Assembly: GCA_023398495.1 (NCBI GenBank)
Contig: JAEWSG010000159.1
Span: 1 to 25,162, forward strand
Direction of reading: 5' to 3'
Source of the DNA: Bacillota bacterium
GTDB taxonomy: Bacteria > Bacillota > Clostridia > Acetivibrionales > Acetivibrionaceae
DNA length: 25,162 nt
The translations under genes and the position numbers were made by a program. Under the pieces are notes generated by a model. It did not search any database. It saw only the letters and a list, made by a program, of their open reading frames with translations, and was not told the DNA's origin. Each line of letters starts with the position of its first letter. Positions within the stretch are counted from its first letter, which is position 1. Shown in pieces: positions 16,301 through 24,660 of this stretch.

Positions 16301-16904
16301 TGAAGATGAATGGTTCGAAGATGATATTGTAGCCAGATTCTACAAGTTCCTGAAGGTTACCTTTGGCGAAGAGAACTTCAATAAAAACCTTGCTTTCCTA
16401 GAAGAACAAATCGGCAAGGACATCCGCAAGTACTTTATGAAGGATTTCTATGCCGACCATATTAGACGATATAAGAAGCGTCCTATCTACTGGATGTTTT
16501 CCTCAACAAAATGCTCCTTTAATGTATTGATTTATATGCATCGCTACAACCCTGATACTGTGAGCAACATCCTAAACAAATATCTTAAGGCATTTATAGG
16601 TAAGTTACATACCCGAAAGGAACACCTTCAACATGTTCAGGTCTCAGGTAATCCAGCAGAAATAAATAAAGCAATTAAAGAAATTGACAGCATTGAAAAA
16701 ATGCTGTTAGAATTACGGGAATATGAACGAGACATCTTATATCCTCTGGCAACTGAACGAATAGCCATTGACTTAGATGATGGTGTTTTGGTTAATTATA
16801 ACAAATTCGGCAAAGCATTGAGGGAAGTCGATGGATTGAATGACAAGAAAACCAAGGAGAAAGTCAAAAATTTTGATTGGATTGATAGTTCAAAAATAAA
16901 ATAA
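13353..16904 (+). CDS. pglX: PglX (BrxX), BREX adenine-specific DNA methyltransferase
   Basis: PglX methylates N6 of one adenine in a non-palindromic site, marking host DNA and giving BREX its specificity. The 1183-aa length is standard. The SAM-binding motif I is DPCVGSGH at 289-296 and the catalytic motif IV is NPPY at 429-432, giving gamma-class amino-methyltransferase order. Residues about 560-800 are richer in Asn, Trp and Tyr (for example RTGLATGRNDYYLRFW) and are the likely target-recognition region. The last 250 residues contain YWMFSSTKCSFNVLIYMHRY, a block recurring in PglX proteins. No frameshift or phase-variation tract is seen. The recognition site cannot be predicted from the sequence. 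Confidence 0.9.
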   Translation: MNTNQLKRFAQDARRKLLTQVGAKLSFVLTTDSPELREKLSAVKQLRQELERISKEQLIEKVAYSWFNRLMAIRFMDANDYQPLGIRIITPKEGYTIPELLDEAKRGNISDELKINRQKVYDLLDGKIPSNNPQNEAYKELLIAACNHLHTTFPFLFEKISDYTELLLPDDLTSDFSIVRDVRDGMLIEDCQNVEIIGWLYQFYISEENERLIKGKMVYKKHEIAPASQLFTPKWIVKYMVDNTLGQLITELLLSTRLTDHLEYYIKPAYKEQLIPREKKRLEEIKLFDPCVGSGHILVYAFDVFYMAYNEQGYNESEIPELIIKHNLFGTDIDDRAAQLAGFALMMKGRQYYRRFLRKDIIPNIESYQDYETDNKFKNAKALGSLIQVEPIEADRFKVDESSIFGKQQSGLKKLYNLLGQRYDVVVTNPPYISSSRMEGTLKQYVEVNYPDTKSDLFATFVIRCLELCSEDGLTGYMTPFVWMFISSYEKLRNSIIDKHLINNLIQLEYSGFDGATVPICTFTLRNKPIVEGNGNYIRLSAFKGSENQAPKTLEAIRNPNCGWFYTANQKGFKKIPSIPIAYWLSERMLVLFESNKLQKYAYARTGLATGRNDYYLRFWSEINTNKISNSNSPKWYPYNKGGNFRKWYGNREYVINWENSGYELQNTLHPDGKRIWAHNFNLDNIFKNHIGWSDITSSGNSFRVYDNTFMFDSSGTAGFIIDDNWFNYIIGFLNCKYVGVISKLLNPTLHFTPGNFEALPFIENVDKKDYISNLVDSSIFISKVDWNSRETSWDFHKNELIRCKTNCGQNSSDLDMLDEEDLNEILRLKVIPNNSNLLEDCYQAYKTEWRRKFLHLHRNEEELNRQFIEIYGLQDELTPDVPLEEITILKEETSIENGELIFHADEVMTQFISYSVGCMFGRYSLDKEGLILANQGEDLTAYHEKVQADSAFIEKGEYPMQGAGRYKNITFYPDEDNIIPILEDEWFEDDIVARFYKFLKVTFGEENFNKNLAFLEEQIGKDIRKYFMKDFYADHIRRYKKRPIYWMFSSTKCSFNVLIYMHRYNPDTVSNILNKYLKAFIGKLHTRKEHLQHVQVSGNPAEINKAIKEIDSIEKMLLELREYERDILYPLATERIAIDLDDGVLVNYNKFGKALREVDGLNDKKTKEKVKNFDWIDSSKIK

Positions 16905-16907
16905 GTT

Positions 16908-18914
16908 ATGAATAGAGCAGAAGCAGAAGAATTATTACAAAAGAAGTTCGGTTTACCTTTTTTTTATGATGAACAATGGGAAGCCATTAGTAGATTGCTT
17001 AATGGTGAACGTATACTTTTAATTCAACGCACTGGATTTGGAAAATCGCTTGTTTTTCAGTTTGCAGGCATGTTGCGTCAAGGCACAACTGTAATCTTTT
17101 CACCATTAATTGCATTGATGCGTGAGCAGGTTAACAAACTAAAGATATTAGGTCTTCCTGCCGCCTACATAAATTCAACTCTTTCGCCAGAGGAGAAGGC
17201 AGAAGTTTTACAAAATGCTGAAAAGGGAAGATACAAACTCTTGTATATTGCACCTGAAAGACAGGAAGACGAAGAGTGGCAAAAGGTAGTACAAAGAATG
17301 CGTTTGGGAATGGTTGTAGTTGATGAAGCCCATTGTATATCAACATGGGGGCATGACTTCCGTCCTTCTTACCGCAGGATAGTGAATGTAGTTAAACAAT
17401 TACAAAGTGATTTTCCAGTACTTGCATGCACCGCAACTGCTACAATACAAGTCCAAAGGGATATTGAACAACAGTTTGACAATACAAGACTTACTGTAAT
17501 ACGTGGCAATCTAAATAGAAAAAATTTCTCAATGCATCTTATTAAATGCAATAATCAAGAAGATAAAATGGCTGGAATAGTGCGTCTTGTAAAAGGATTT
17601 GAGGGTACAGGAGTAATTTATTGTGGCACGCAGGCTGAAACAGAGATTTATTCAAAATGGCTGGATTTTAATAATTTCAAAGTTACAAACTACAATGCAG
17701 GATTAGATGACGACACACGAAAGCGCATAGAAATTGATTTTGTGAATGACGTTTACAAATGTGTGGTATCTACTAATGCTCTTGGGATGGGTATGGACAA
17801 ACCTAACCTTAGGTATGTGATTCATACACAAGTTCCAGCATCACCTCTGCATTACTATCAGGAAATTGGAAGAGCAGGTCGAGACGGGAAAGATACTCAT
17901 GTTATACTGTTTTATACTTCAGAAGATGATAAACTACCTTTATCATTTATCAAAAACAATAAGCCAGAAATAAAACAATACCAAAGACTTATTGATATTT
18001 TACGACAGGAAACAATAGGTTTACATAGTATAATAAAGCGAATTAACCTAAAGCAAACCGCTGTCAATGTAATCCTTAACGACCTGATTGACCAAGGTAT
18101 AGTGATAAAAACAAGCAACGGAACTCGAGTGCTCTATGAATTAAAATATAATGCACCAGTGTTGCAAACACAAGGTTTTGAGGCATTACGTGCTGCCAAA
18201 CTTGAAGACTTTGAATACATGAAAGGGTATATGAATTCAACTACATGCAGGATGAACTATTTGCAAAATTATTTGGGAGATAAAACGACCAGCATTTGTG
18301 GAAAGTGCGATGTAGACAAAGGCGAGAATAATTTTGTTAATGCTTCCTCAGAAGAACTGGCAAAAATAGAAGAATTTAGAGGGGATTATTTCCCTATTCT
18401 TAATGTGGAAACCAAAACCAGTATATTGATAGATGGTGTTGCTGCTTCATGGTATGGAGTGACCAATGTAGGTTCAATGCTTCATAACAGTAAGTATGAA
18501 GGCGGTGGTGATTTTCCTGATTATTTGTTGCGCCTTACTCTTAAAGCCTTTCGAAAACACTTTCAAAATACGAATTTCAATTTGGTAATGTATGTTCCAC
18601 CTACTTTATCTGGCGACCTTGTGAAAAATTTTGCAGAAAAAATTGCAAAAACTCTCAGGTTTGAGTTTTCTAACGGAATCAAAAAAACCAGAATTACACA
18701 AGCCCAAAAAGTTTTTGAATCTGCCATAGGCAAGCATGAAAACATGAAAAATGCTTTTACTACAGATGCTGATGTTAGAGGAAAGACAATCTTACTTGTG
18801 GATGACATATTTGACAGCGGTGCAACCATTAAAGAAATAGCCAGCATGCTCAAAGGCAAAGGCGCTAAACTGGTTGCGCCAATAGTAATAGCAAAAACTG
18901 TTGGAGGAAGATAA
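16908..18914 (+). CDS. RecQ-family helicase fused to a ComFC-like phosphoribosyltransferase domain
   Basis: This 668-aa protein combines two enzymes. Residues 1-470 form a RecQ-type 3'-5' DNA helicase: Walker A RTGFGKS (41-47), DEAH (139-142), TATAT (175-179) and motif VI QEIGRAGRDG (318-327). The RecQ zinc site keeps C447, C464 and C467, but the fourth cysteine is aspartate (CGKCDVD). There is no HRDC domain. Residues about 500-668 instead form a type I PRTase/ComFC-like domain: MYVPPTLSGDLVKNFAEKIA, TQAQKVFESAIGKHENMKNAF, and the PRPP-binding loop LLVDDIFDSGATIKEIA (629-645). It lies 3 nt after pglX and 1 nt before the DprA-like gene. I infer that it unwinds DNA in concert with DprA. It is not a BREX core gene. 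Confidence 0.85.
   Translation: MNRAEAEELLQKKFGLPFFYDEQWEAISRLLNGERILLIQRTGFGKSLVFQFAGMLRQGTTVIFSPLIALMREQVNKLKILGLPAAYINSTLSPEEKAEVLQNAEKGRYKLLYIAPERQEDEEWQKVVQRMRLGMVVVDEAHCISTWGHDFRPSYRRIVNVVKQLQSDFPVLACTATATIQVQRDIEQQFDNTRLTVIRGNLNRKNFSMHLIKCNNQEDKMAGIVRLVKGFEGTGVIYCGTQAETEIYSKWLDFNNFKVTNYNAGLDDDTRKRIEIDFVNDVYKCVVSTNALGMGMDKPNLRYVIHTQVPASPLHYYQEIGRAGRDGKDTHVILFYTSEDDKLPLSFIKNNKPEIKQYQRLIDILRQETIGLHSIIKRINLKQTAVNVILNDLIDQGIVIKTSNGTRVLYELKYNAPVLQTQGFEALRAAKLEDFEYMKGYMNSTTCRMNYLQNYLGDKTTSICGKCDVDKGENNFVNASSEELAKIEEFRGDYFPILNVETKTSILIDGVAASWYGVTNVGSMLHNSKYEGGGDFPDYLLRLTLKAFRKHFQNTNFNLVMYVPPTLSGDLVKNFAEKIAKTLRFEFSNGIKKTRITQAQKVFESAIGKHENMKNAFTTDADVRGKTILLVDDIFDSGATIKEIASMLKGKGAKLVAPIVIAKTVGGR
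18901..18909 (+). promoter_or_regulatory. Ribosome binding site for the DprA-like gene
   Basis: GGAGGAA at 18903-18909, inside the last codons of the helicase gene, is followed 6 nt later by ATG 18916. It is the only strong Shine-Dalgarno sequence I see in front of a gene of this operon, and it supports ATG 18916 over the TTG at 18901. Confidence 0.5.
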
Positions 18915-18915
18915 A

Positions 18916-20100
18916 ATGATAGATAACCCAACCCCATACTGGATGGCATTCGCTCATGCTAAGAATTTTTCAAACAGGCGTAAAATGGACTTTCTTATAG
19001 AAGTAGTGCATGACAAGGAAACCATCGTGACTACTTTAAATAAAATGAAAACAGGAGATAAAATGGGATTTTCATTTACCGACAAAGAATGGGAAGGTAT
19101 GCAGGAAGCCATTACAGAAGTGCCAAACAACGCCTTTTTGGCTGAAAAACTGCAAGACCAAGGTATTGAAATCGTGCATGTCATGGAAAAGTATTCCTAT
19201 CCCAAAATTCTTAAAGAAAACCTTAGGAAGGATGCTCCAATTGTGATATATATCAAAGGTAATGCAGATTTGCTGAATAGGAATAGCATTGCTATTGTGG
19301 GTTCAAGAAATTGTTCGAAAAAATCTCTGGATTTTACAGATACCATTGCAAAAAAGGCTGTGGCCGCAAAGTCAGTAATAGTAAGTGGTTTTGCCAAAGG
19401 AGTTGACAAACAAGCCTTGGATTCAGCCTTGAATTATAAAGGACAAAGCATTATTGTACTTCCACAGGGTATTGAAACTTATACAACTAAAACTTATTAT
19501 ACTGCAATTGTCAGAGGAGATGTGTTGGTTATTAGCACATACCACCCAAAAGCGCCTTGGTCGGTGGGATTAGCAATGGATAGAAATAAAATAATATATG
19601 GTTTAGCAAGAGAAATCTATGCTGCTGAATCAGGTGATTCAGGTGGCACATGGGAAGGAGTTCTTAGTGGAATTAAACGTGGTAGAAAAGTATTCATCAG
19701 ACTGGCTAATAATGATGAGAAAAATGCAAATAACATTTTGATAAGTAAAGGTGCAATTCCTGTGGATATGACAGGTGAAATATTAAATGATAATATAAAA
19801 GAACAAGATGAATCACCAATAGAATCATTTCATGAACCTGATGTAAATTTTAGTACCAAAAAAACGAATGTGTTTCCTGAAAACACAATCATTTCAAAAG
19901 CACTCGAAGAACTGGAAAAAAGGCATGGAAAGGGTATTACTGTCAATGACATTATCATCCTTTTACAATTGAATAAAACTAGTAAAGATAAAATCAACAA
20001 GATTCTGTCTCTACATCCAGAAATTATTAAAATAAAGAAAGGTAGGGAGAATTATTATCACCTTAAGAATCAGACTCCTAAACAAACCAGCATGTTTTAA
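18916..20100 (+). CDS. DprA/Smf-like DNA-processing protein
   Basis: Classical DprA binds single-stranded DNA and loads RecA on it during transformation. This 394-aa protein has the DprA Rossmann-like (SLOG) fold: SIAIVGSRNCS (124-134, the GSR nucleotide-binding turn), VIVSGFAKGVDKQALDSAL (154-172), SIIVLPQGIE (178-187) and a following block with YHPKAPWSVGLAMDRNKIIYGLA in place of the usual 'FP-x-RNRIIAGLS'. The N-terminal 110 residues are family-typical but divergent. Residues about 320-388 look like a winged helix, as in many DprA proteins. It directly follows the RecQ-PRTase gene (1-nt gap) and precedes pglZ by 7 nt. Since it lies inside a defence operon, I infer a role on invading or damaged DNA rather than in competence. 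Confidence 0.8.
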   Translation: MIDNPTPYWMAFAHAKNFSNRRKMDFLIEVVHDKETIVTTLNKMKTGDKMGFSFTDKEWEGMQEAITEVPNNAFLAEKLQDQGIEIVHVMEKYSYPKILKENLRKDAPIVIYIKGNADLLNRNSIAIVGSRNCSKKSLDFTDTIAKKAVAAKSVIVSGFAKGVDKQALDSALNYKGQSIIVLPQGIETYTTKTYYTAIVRGDVLVISTYHPKAPWSVGLAMDRNKIIYGLAREIYAAESGDSGGTWEGVLSGIKRGRKVFIRLANNDEKNANNILISKGAIPVDMTGEILNDNIKEQDESPIESFHEPDVNFSTKKTNVFPENTIISKALEELEKRHGKGITVNDIIILLQLNKTSKDKINKILSLHPEIIKIKKGRENYYHLKNQTPKQTSMF

Positions 20101-20107
20101 GCAGACT

Positions 20108-22600
20108 ATGAACAAGATAGAAGAAGCATTATCCAAACTTTTTACCAAATATCGTATCATTTTCTGGTACGATGAAAATGAAGAATTGCGTGAGCACTTT
20201 GATGAACTGGTCTTGAATGGAATCGAAAAGGTGGTTGTTCAAAACAATGAATTTTATATCAAGTACCTGACTAACGTAGAGAAATCTAGCACACAATTTC
20301 TGTTGTATTTCCCTTATGAAAAACCTAACAATACTAATAACTGGCTACTGGACATGGAGTTGGCTCATTACATCTTCCAAACCAAGCAGGAAGCCATGTT
20401 TGCTCAGGAACTGGAACTAGAATTTGAATTTACATCATTAATTGTTGAACATCTTGAATTCTACAAAAACAAAGAACGTAGGGCAACACTTAAAGGGATT
20501 CTGGGGAAAGGCGATGATTTTCATGCCACAAGATATAAGATGTTAGCAGTCCTGTTTGATACTGAGAATGTGAGCCTAATATCTTTTCTTCAGGTGCATG
20601 CAACAGCATTTAATGACGGTAATGAACGGTATGATAAAGAACTTGAACGTTTTAATCTGAAGAAATTCTATTGGGGTGAAATTCAAAGGAAATATGCTTA
20701 TTCAAGTGAAACCCCATTCATATACGACTTTTTGCTCGAGGTTTTCAATTCGAATTTTTCAGTTGGTAAGCATAATGGGATTTCTAAAGAATCAAAGATA
20801 CTTATTAGCATGTGGAAAGATTCGGTTTCTTATCAATCCGCTTACCGCAAACTATCAGAAAAAATTGCTGGTGATTTAAAAGTAGAATCCAGACTAAATG
20901 AGGTCAGCATTGATGAAATAGTTCAAGATGATTTATTTGAACTGATTGATAAAAGAATTATTTCTGAACTGGCTTCTTTAATCAGAAATGAGAGCATCAG
21001 CCTTGATAAATTGAATCAATTCGTTAAGCAACGGAAAAATAAGTTCTGGTATCTTGATTATGAGGATTTTTACGATGCTCTGGTCACAGGTTTACAGATG
21101 ATATCTGCAATTCGAAAAGTTGAAAAGACAAAAATTGAAAGTATAAATGATGGTATTAACAGGTATGTGCAACAACTCTACAAGATTGATTTTTATTACC
21201 GAAAATTTATCTATTACTACCGCAGTGCCAAACAAAATAGGGTATTGAACGACTTAAGTGAAAAGATTGAAAAAGTATATTGCAACGACTGGCTTTTAAC
21301 ATTTGGGAATCAATGGCAGCAAGCGATTGACAACACCCAGAAATGGCATAATGAGTTTTTAATATCACAACACAGGTTTTTTGAAGACCACATAAAGCCT
21401 GTCATATCAAAGGGTCAGCGATTATTCGTTATCATTTCAGATGGACTACGTTATGAATGCGGATGGGAATACTTGCAAAAACTGAATGCTGAAAAACGTT
21501 TTGAAGGTGAATTAATGCATATGGTAACTATGTTGCCATCCTACACTCAATTGGGAATGGCTGCATTACTCCCTCATCAAAAACTTAGTATACAAGCAGA
21601 TTCAGATGCTGTTTTTATTAATGACTTACCAACGCAAGGTGTTCAAGGCAGGACTAAGATTTTGCAGCAGTTTTCCGATACACAGGCAGTTGCTATTAAT
21701 GCTGAAGACTTCATGAAGTTAAATGCTGCAACAGAAGGTCGTGACTTTGTGAAGCAGTACAATCTGATATACATTTATCATAATCGCATTGATAAAATTG
21801 GAGACGACAAAACCACCGAAGATAAACTGACTGAAGCAGTTGAACAGGAACTTGACTTTTTGATGGATTTGGTTAAAAAGATAGCCAACATGAATGGTAA
21901 CAATATGTTCATAACGGCAGACCATGGATTTTTGTATCAAAACAGTGAATTGGCAGAAAGTGATTTTAGTGTTGGTGAAGTTAAGGGAACTATTTGGAAG
22001 GAAGCAAGACGCTACGTTATTGGGAAAAATTTATCAGGTGATAAAGGCACACGTCATTTTAATTCTGAACAACTATTCCTTGATGATGATGTTGAACTGC
22101 TGATTCCAAAATCCATTAACAGAATTCGAATAAAAGGTTCTGGTTCACGATTTGTCCATGGAGGAGCATCCCTTCAGGAAATCATTATTCCGCTCTTAAA
22201 AGTCACTAAAACACGTCAGGATACAACCAAACAGGTTGATGTTGATATTATCAAATCCACTGATAAAATAACCACCAATATTCTTGCTGTTTCATTCCTG
22301 CAAACGCAACTAGTTACCGATAAAGTACTGCCAAGGCAAATCAGAAGTGCTATTTATGCTGAAGATTCTGAGATGATTAGTGATTTGTTTACCTATAACT
22401 TTGATATATCTGAAGGAACTGAAAGATTGCGTGAAGTAAAGCACCGTTTCCAACTTAGCAGCAAAGCCACAGGTATATACAAAAACCAGCGTGTTAAACT
22501 TATCTTAGAAGAACCCGTTGAAGGCACTAGCAAATGGAAGCAATACAAAGAGTACTTCTTCACTTTAAATATTTCATTTACCAACGATTTTGACGATTAA
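20108..22600 (+). CDS. pglZ: PglZ, BREX alkaline-phosphatase-superfamily protein
   Basis: PglZ is one of the two hallmark BREX proteins and belongs to the alkaline phosphatase/phosphodiesterase superfamily. The 830-aa protein has a helical N-terminal half (1-430) and a metallohydrolase core with the nucleophile region VIISDGLRYECGWEYL (D445) and the metal-binding FITADHGFLYQ (D605, H606). SGSRFVHGGASLQEIIIPLL (about 678-697) closes the active-site region, as in other PglZ proteins. The C-terminal 130 residues form a small beta-rich domain. Known members can cut DNA or cyclic nucleotides when metals are supplied; the role in defence is unsettled. It sits 7 nt after the DprA-like gene and 2 nt before brxL. 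Confidence 0.9.
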   Translation: MNKIEEALSKLFTKYRIIFWYDENEELREHFDELVLNGIEKVVVQNNEFYIKYLTNVEKSSTQFLLYFPYEKPNNTNNWLLDMELAHYIFQTKQEAMFAQELELEFEFTSLIVEHLEFYKNKERRATLKGILGKGDDFHATRYKMLAVLFDTENVSLISFLQVHATAFNDGNERYDKELERFNLKKFYWGEIQRKYAYSSETPFIYDFLLEVFNSNFSVGKHNGISKESKILISMWKDSVSYQSAYRKLSEKIAGDLKVESRLNEVSIDEIVQDDLFELIDKRIISELASLIRNESISLDKLNQFVKQRKNKFWYLDYEDFYDALVTGLQMISAIRKVEKTKIESINDGINRYVQQLYKIDFYYRKFIYYYRSAKQNRVLNDLSEKIEKVYCNDWLLTFGNQWQQAIDNTQKWHNEFLISQHRFFEDHIKPVISKGQRLFVIISDGLRYECGWEYLQKLNAEKRFEGELMHMVTMLPSYTQLGMAALLPHQKLSIQADSDAVFINDLPTQGVQGRTKILQQFSDTQAVAINAEDFMKLNAATEGRDFVKQYNLIYIYHNRIDKIGDDKTTEDKLTEAVEQELDFLMDLVKKIANMNGNNMFITADHGFLYQNSELAESDFSVGEVKGTIWKEARRYVIGKNLSGDKGTRHFNSEQLFLDDDVELLIPKSINRIRIKGSGSRFVHGGASLQEIIIPLLKVTKTRQDTTKQVDVDIIKSTDKITTNILAVSFLQTQLVTDKVLPRQIRSAIYAEDSEMISDLFTYNFDISEGTERLREVKHRFQLSSKATGIYKNQRVKLILEEPVEGTSKWKQYKEYFFTLNISFTNDFDD

Positions 22601-22602
22601 TC

Positions 22603-24624
22603 ATGAGTGAACTCGACAAGAAAATTAACCAACATTTCGCAGGAAAAGTAGTTCGTAAGGACTTGACTAAACTGGTCAAAGGCAATGCAATAGTGCCAAC
22701 CTATGTGCTAGAGTACCTCCTTGGTCAATATTGTGCAACAGATGAACCTGAAACCATCAAGCAGGGTGTTGAAACGGTTAAAGAGGTTATTTCAAGACAT
22801 TTCGTTCATCGTGATGAAGCACAATTAATTAAATCAACTATACGTGATAAGAAATCTCATCGAATCATAGATAAAGTATCAGTTCGACTGAATGACAAGA
22901 AAGACGTTTATGAAACGACATTCACGAATCTTGGATTGACAAAAGTTGTAATCAATGACTTGATAGTTAAACAACATCCTAAATTATTATCAGGTGGAGT
23001 TTGGTCATTAATCACCATGGGATATCAACCTTCTGATGAACGAGATGCTTCACCATGGATAATTGAAAAGTTAAAACCTATTCAAATATCCAACGTGGAT
23101 GTTGAAGAATATAAGGAACTCAGGAAGCAATTTACTACCGAAGAATGGATTGATTTGCTCATACAGTCGCTGGGTTTAAACCCTGAAGAATTTACATTTA
23201 GGTCAAAACTTATACAATTAGCACGATTAATACCCTTTTGCGAGAATAATTACAATTTGATAGAACTCGGTCCTAAGGGTACTGGCAAGAGTCACATTTT
23301 TTCGGAAATGTCGCCTCATGGTATTTTAATCTCAGGAGGTGAAGTAAGCAAAGCAAAGTTATTCGTCAATAACAGTACTGGAGAAATTGGACTCGTAGGA
23401 TATTGGGATGTAGTGGCTTATGATGAATTTGCTGGAAAAACGAAAAAAAGTGACCGTGGCTTAGTAGATATCATGAAAAACTACATGGCAAACAAATCAT
23501 TCAGCCGTGGTACTGAGGTTCATGGTGCAGCAGCATCAATGGTATTTATTGGCAATACAGACCGTTCTGTTCCTTATATGCTAAAGCACACTAATTTATT
23601 TGAAGCACTTCCAAGAGATTACTACGATACTGCCTTTCTTGATAGGATTCATTGTTATCTGGCAGGATGGGAAGTTCAGAAACTTCGTAATGAAATGTTT
23701 ACTGATAATTACGGATTTATAGTGGATTATCTGGCTGAGGTAATGAAAGAACTTCGTAAAGAAGACAGGATGAACGATTATACTCGTTATTTTGAACTCT
23801 CCAATTCTATAACCACTAGAGATAAAACTAGTATAGCAAAAACTTTTAGTGGATTGGCAAAGGTGATATTCCCACATGGTGAGTTTAACGAAGAAGAAGC
23901 CAAATACATTCTTGAGTTCGCTATTGAAAATCGTAAAAGGGTTAAAGACCAGTTGCGAAAAATGGATGAAACATTTGAAAAGGTAGATTTCTCTTACATC
24001 AACAATAATACAAAGAAAAAGACATTCGTTCAAACCCTTGAGTACATAGAAAACAGAGAAGCACTTGGACTTGAAGCAGATGAACCTGCACCTGAAGAAG
24101 TTTTGGTTACGCTCCCCAAAGAAGAACTGAGTGTTGTTCAAGAATTAAAGTTAGTCGAAGGTCAGAAAATCATTCGTGATAACCAGTCAGGGATTTCATA
24201 CGAATTATTATTTGGTGATTACCTGACAGGAGCAAAGGAAATAACTTTAATAGACCCTTATATACGACTCCCATATCAAATTCGTAATTTGATGGAATTT
24301 GCGAAATTGGTTTCAACAAAGAAAGATAAACTTGAAGAAGTAACCCTTCATCTTATCACATATAATAATGACGATTTCCTTGAAAATTCGAAAGAAGCGT
24401 TTAAGGAAATGGCTGATTCATTGGAAGCAGTTGGGGTTAAGTTCACTTATGAGTTTATCGAGAATACACATGACCGCTCAATAACACTGGATAATGGATG
24501 GAAGATTATCCTTGGAAGGGGATTGGACATATACCAGAAAACGAATGGTTGGTACGATATAGCAGAGTACTCACAAGAAACTAGGTTATGTAAAGGGTGT
24601 GAGATAACTTATGTGAAAAGTTGA
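22603..24624 (+). CDS. brxL: BrxL, Lon/MCM-like AAA+ BREX protein with a C-terminal MIT_C (PLD-like) domain
   Basis: BrxL is the last gene of type 1 BREX, an AAA+ ring protein that binds DNA and is needed for phage restriction but not for methylation. The 673-aa protein has Walker A GPKGTGKS (223-230), Walker B-like VVAYDEFAG (270-278) and a sensor IGNTD (316-320). The C-terminus (about 530-673) closely follows the MIT_C domain of human MITD1: SYELLFGDYL, LIDPYIRLPYQIRNL (549-563), then HDRSITLDNGWKIILGRGLD (623-642). MIT_C is a phospholipase D-like fold without the HKD catalytic motif. I see no Ser-Lys Lon protease domain, so the 'protease' label should be treated with care. The last gene of the operon converges with the McrC-like gene. 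Confidence 0.85.
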   Translation: MSELDKKINQHFAGKVVRKDLTKLVKGNAIVPTYVLEYLLGQYCATDEPETIKQGVETVKEVISRHFVHRDEAQLIKSTIRDKKSHRIIDKVSVRLNDKKDVYETTFTNLGLTKVVINDLIVKQHPKLLSGGVWSLITMGYQPSDERDASPWIIEKLKPIQISNVDVEEYKELRKQFTTEEWIDLLIQSLGLNPEEFTFRSKLIQLARLIPFCENNYNLIELGPKGTGKSHIFSEMSPHGILISGGEVSKAKLFVNNSTGEIGLVGYWDVVAYDEFAGKTKKSDRGLVDIMKNYMANKSFSRGTEVHGAAASMVFIGNTDRSVPYMLKHTNLFEALPRDYYDTAFLDRIHCYLAGWEVQKLRNEMFTDNYGFIVDYLAEVMKELRKEDRMNDYTRYFELSNSITTRDKTSIAKTFSGLAKVIFPHGEFNEEEAKYILEFAIENRKRVKDQLRKMDETFEKVDFSYINNNTKKKTFVQTLEYIENREALGLEADEPAPEEVLVTLPKEELSVVQELKLVEGQKIIRDNQSGISYELLFGDYLTGAKEITLIDPYIRLPYQIRNLMEFAKLVSTKKDKLEEVTLHLITYNNDDFLENSKEAFKEMADSLEAVGVKFTYEFIENTHDRSITLDNGWKIILGRGLDIYQKTNGWYDIAEYSQETRLCKGCEITYVKS

Positions 24625-24632
24625 ACTGCCTG

Positions 24633-24650
24633 TATGGAAGATCTTCTATA
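24633..24650. terminator. Hairpin between brxL and the McrC-like gene
   Basis: TATGGAAGATCTTCTATA can fold as a 7-bp stem (one G-U pair) around a GATC loop. It lies in the 36-nt gap between two convergent genes, where a bidirectional terminator is expected. There is no T-tract. Confidence 0.3.
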
Positions 24651-24660
24651 GGGATTGTTA

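Larger units (their letters stand above)
8439..24624 (+). other. Type 1 BREX anti-phage operon with a RecQ-PRTase/DprA insert
   Basis: Nine genes run in one direction, separated by 1-7 nt or overlapping by 4 nt, so one transcript is likely. The order XRE, brxA, brxB, brxC, pglX, recQ-PRTase, dprA-like, pglZ, brxL is the type 1 BREX order with two extra genes between pglX and pglZ. In known type 1 systems PglX methylates a non-palindromic adenine site in host DNA, and the complex blocks replication of unmethylated phage DNA without obvious DNA cleavage. All six core genes are intact and full length. Confidence 0.9.

Noticed and set aside
23596..24141. 181-codon minus-strand ORF inside brxL
   Set aside because: It is antisense to a conserved AAA+ gene and its product is Phe/Cys-rich and not protein-like; a shadow of biased codon use.
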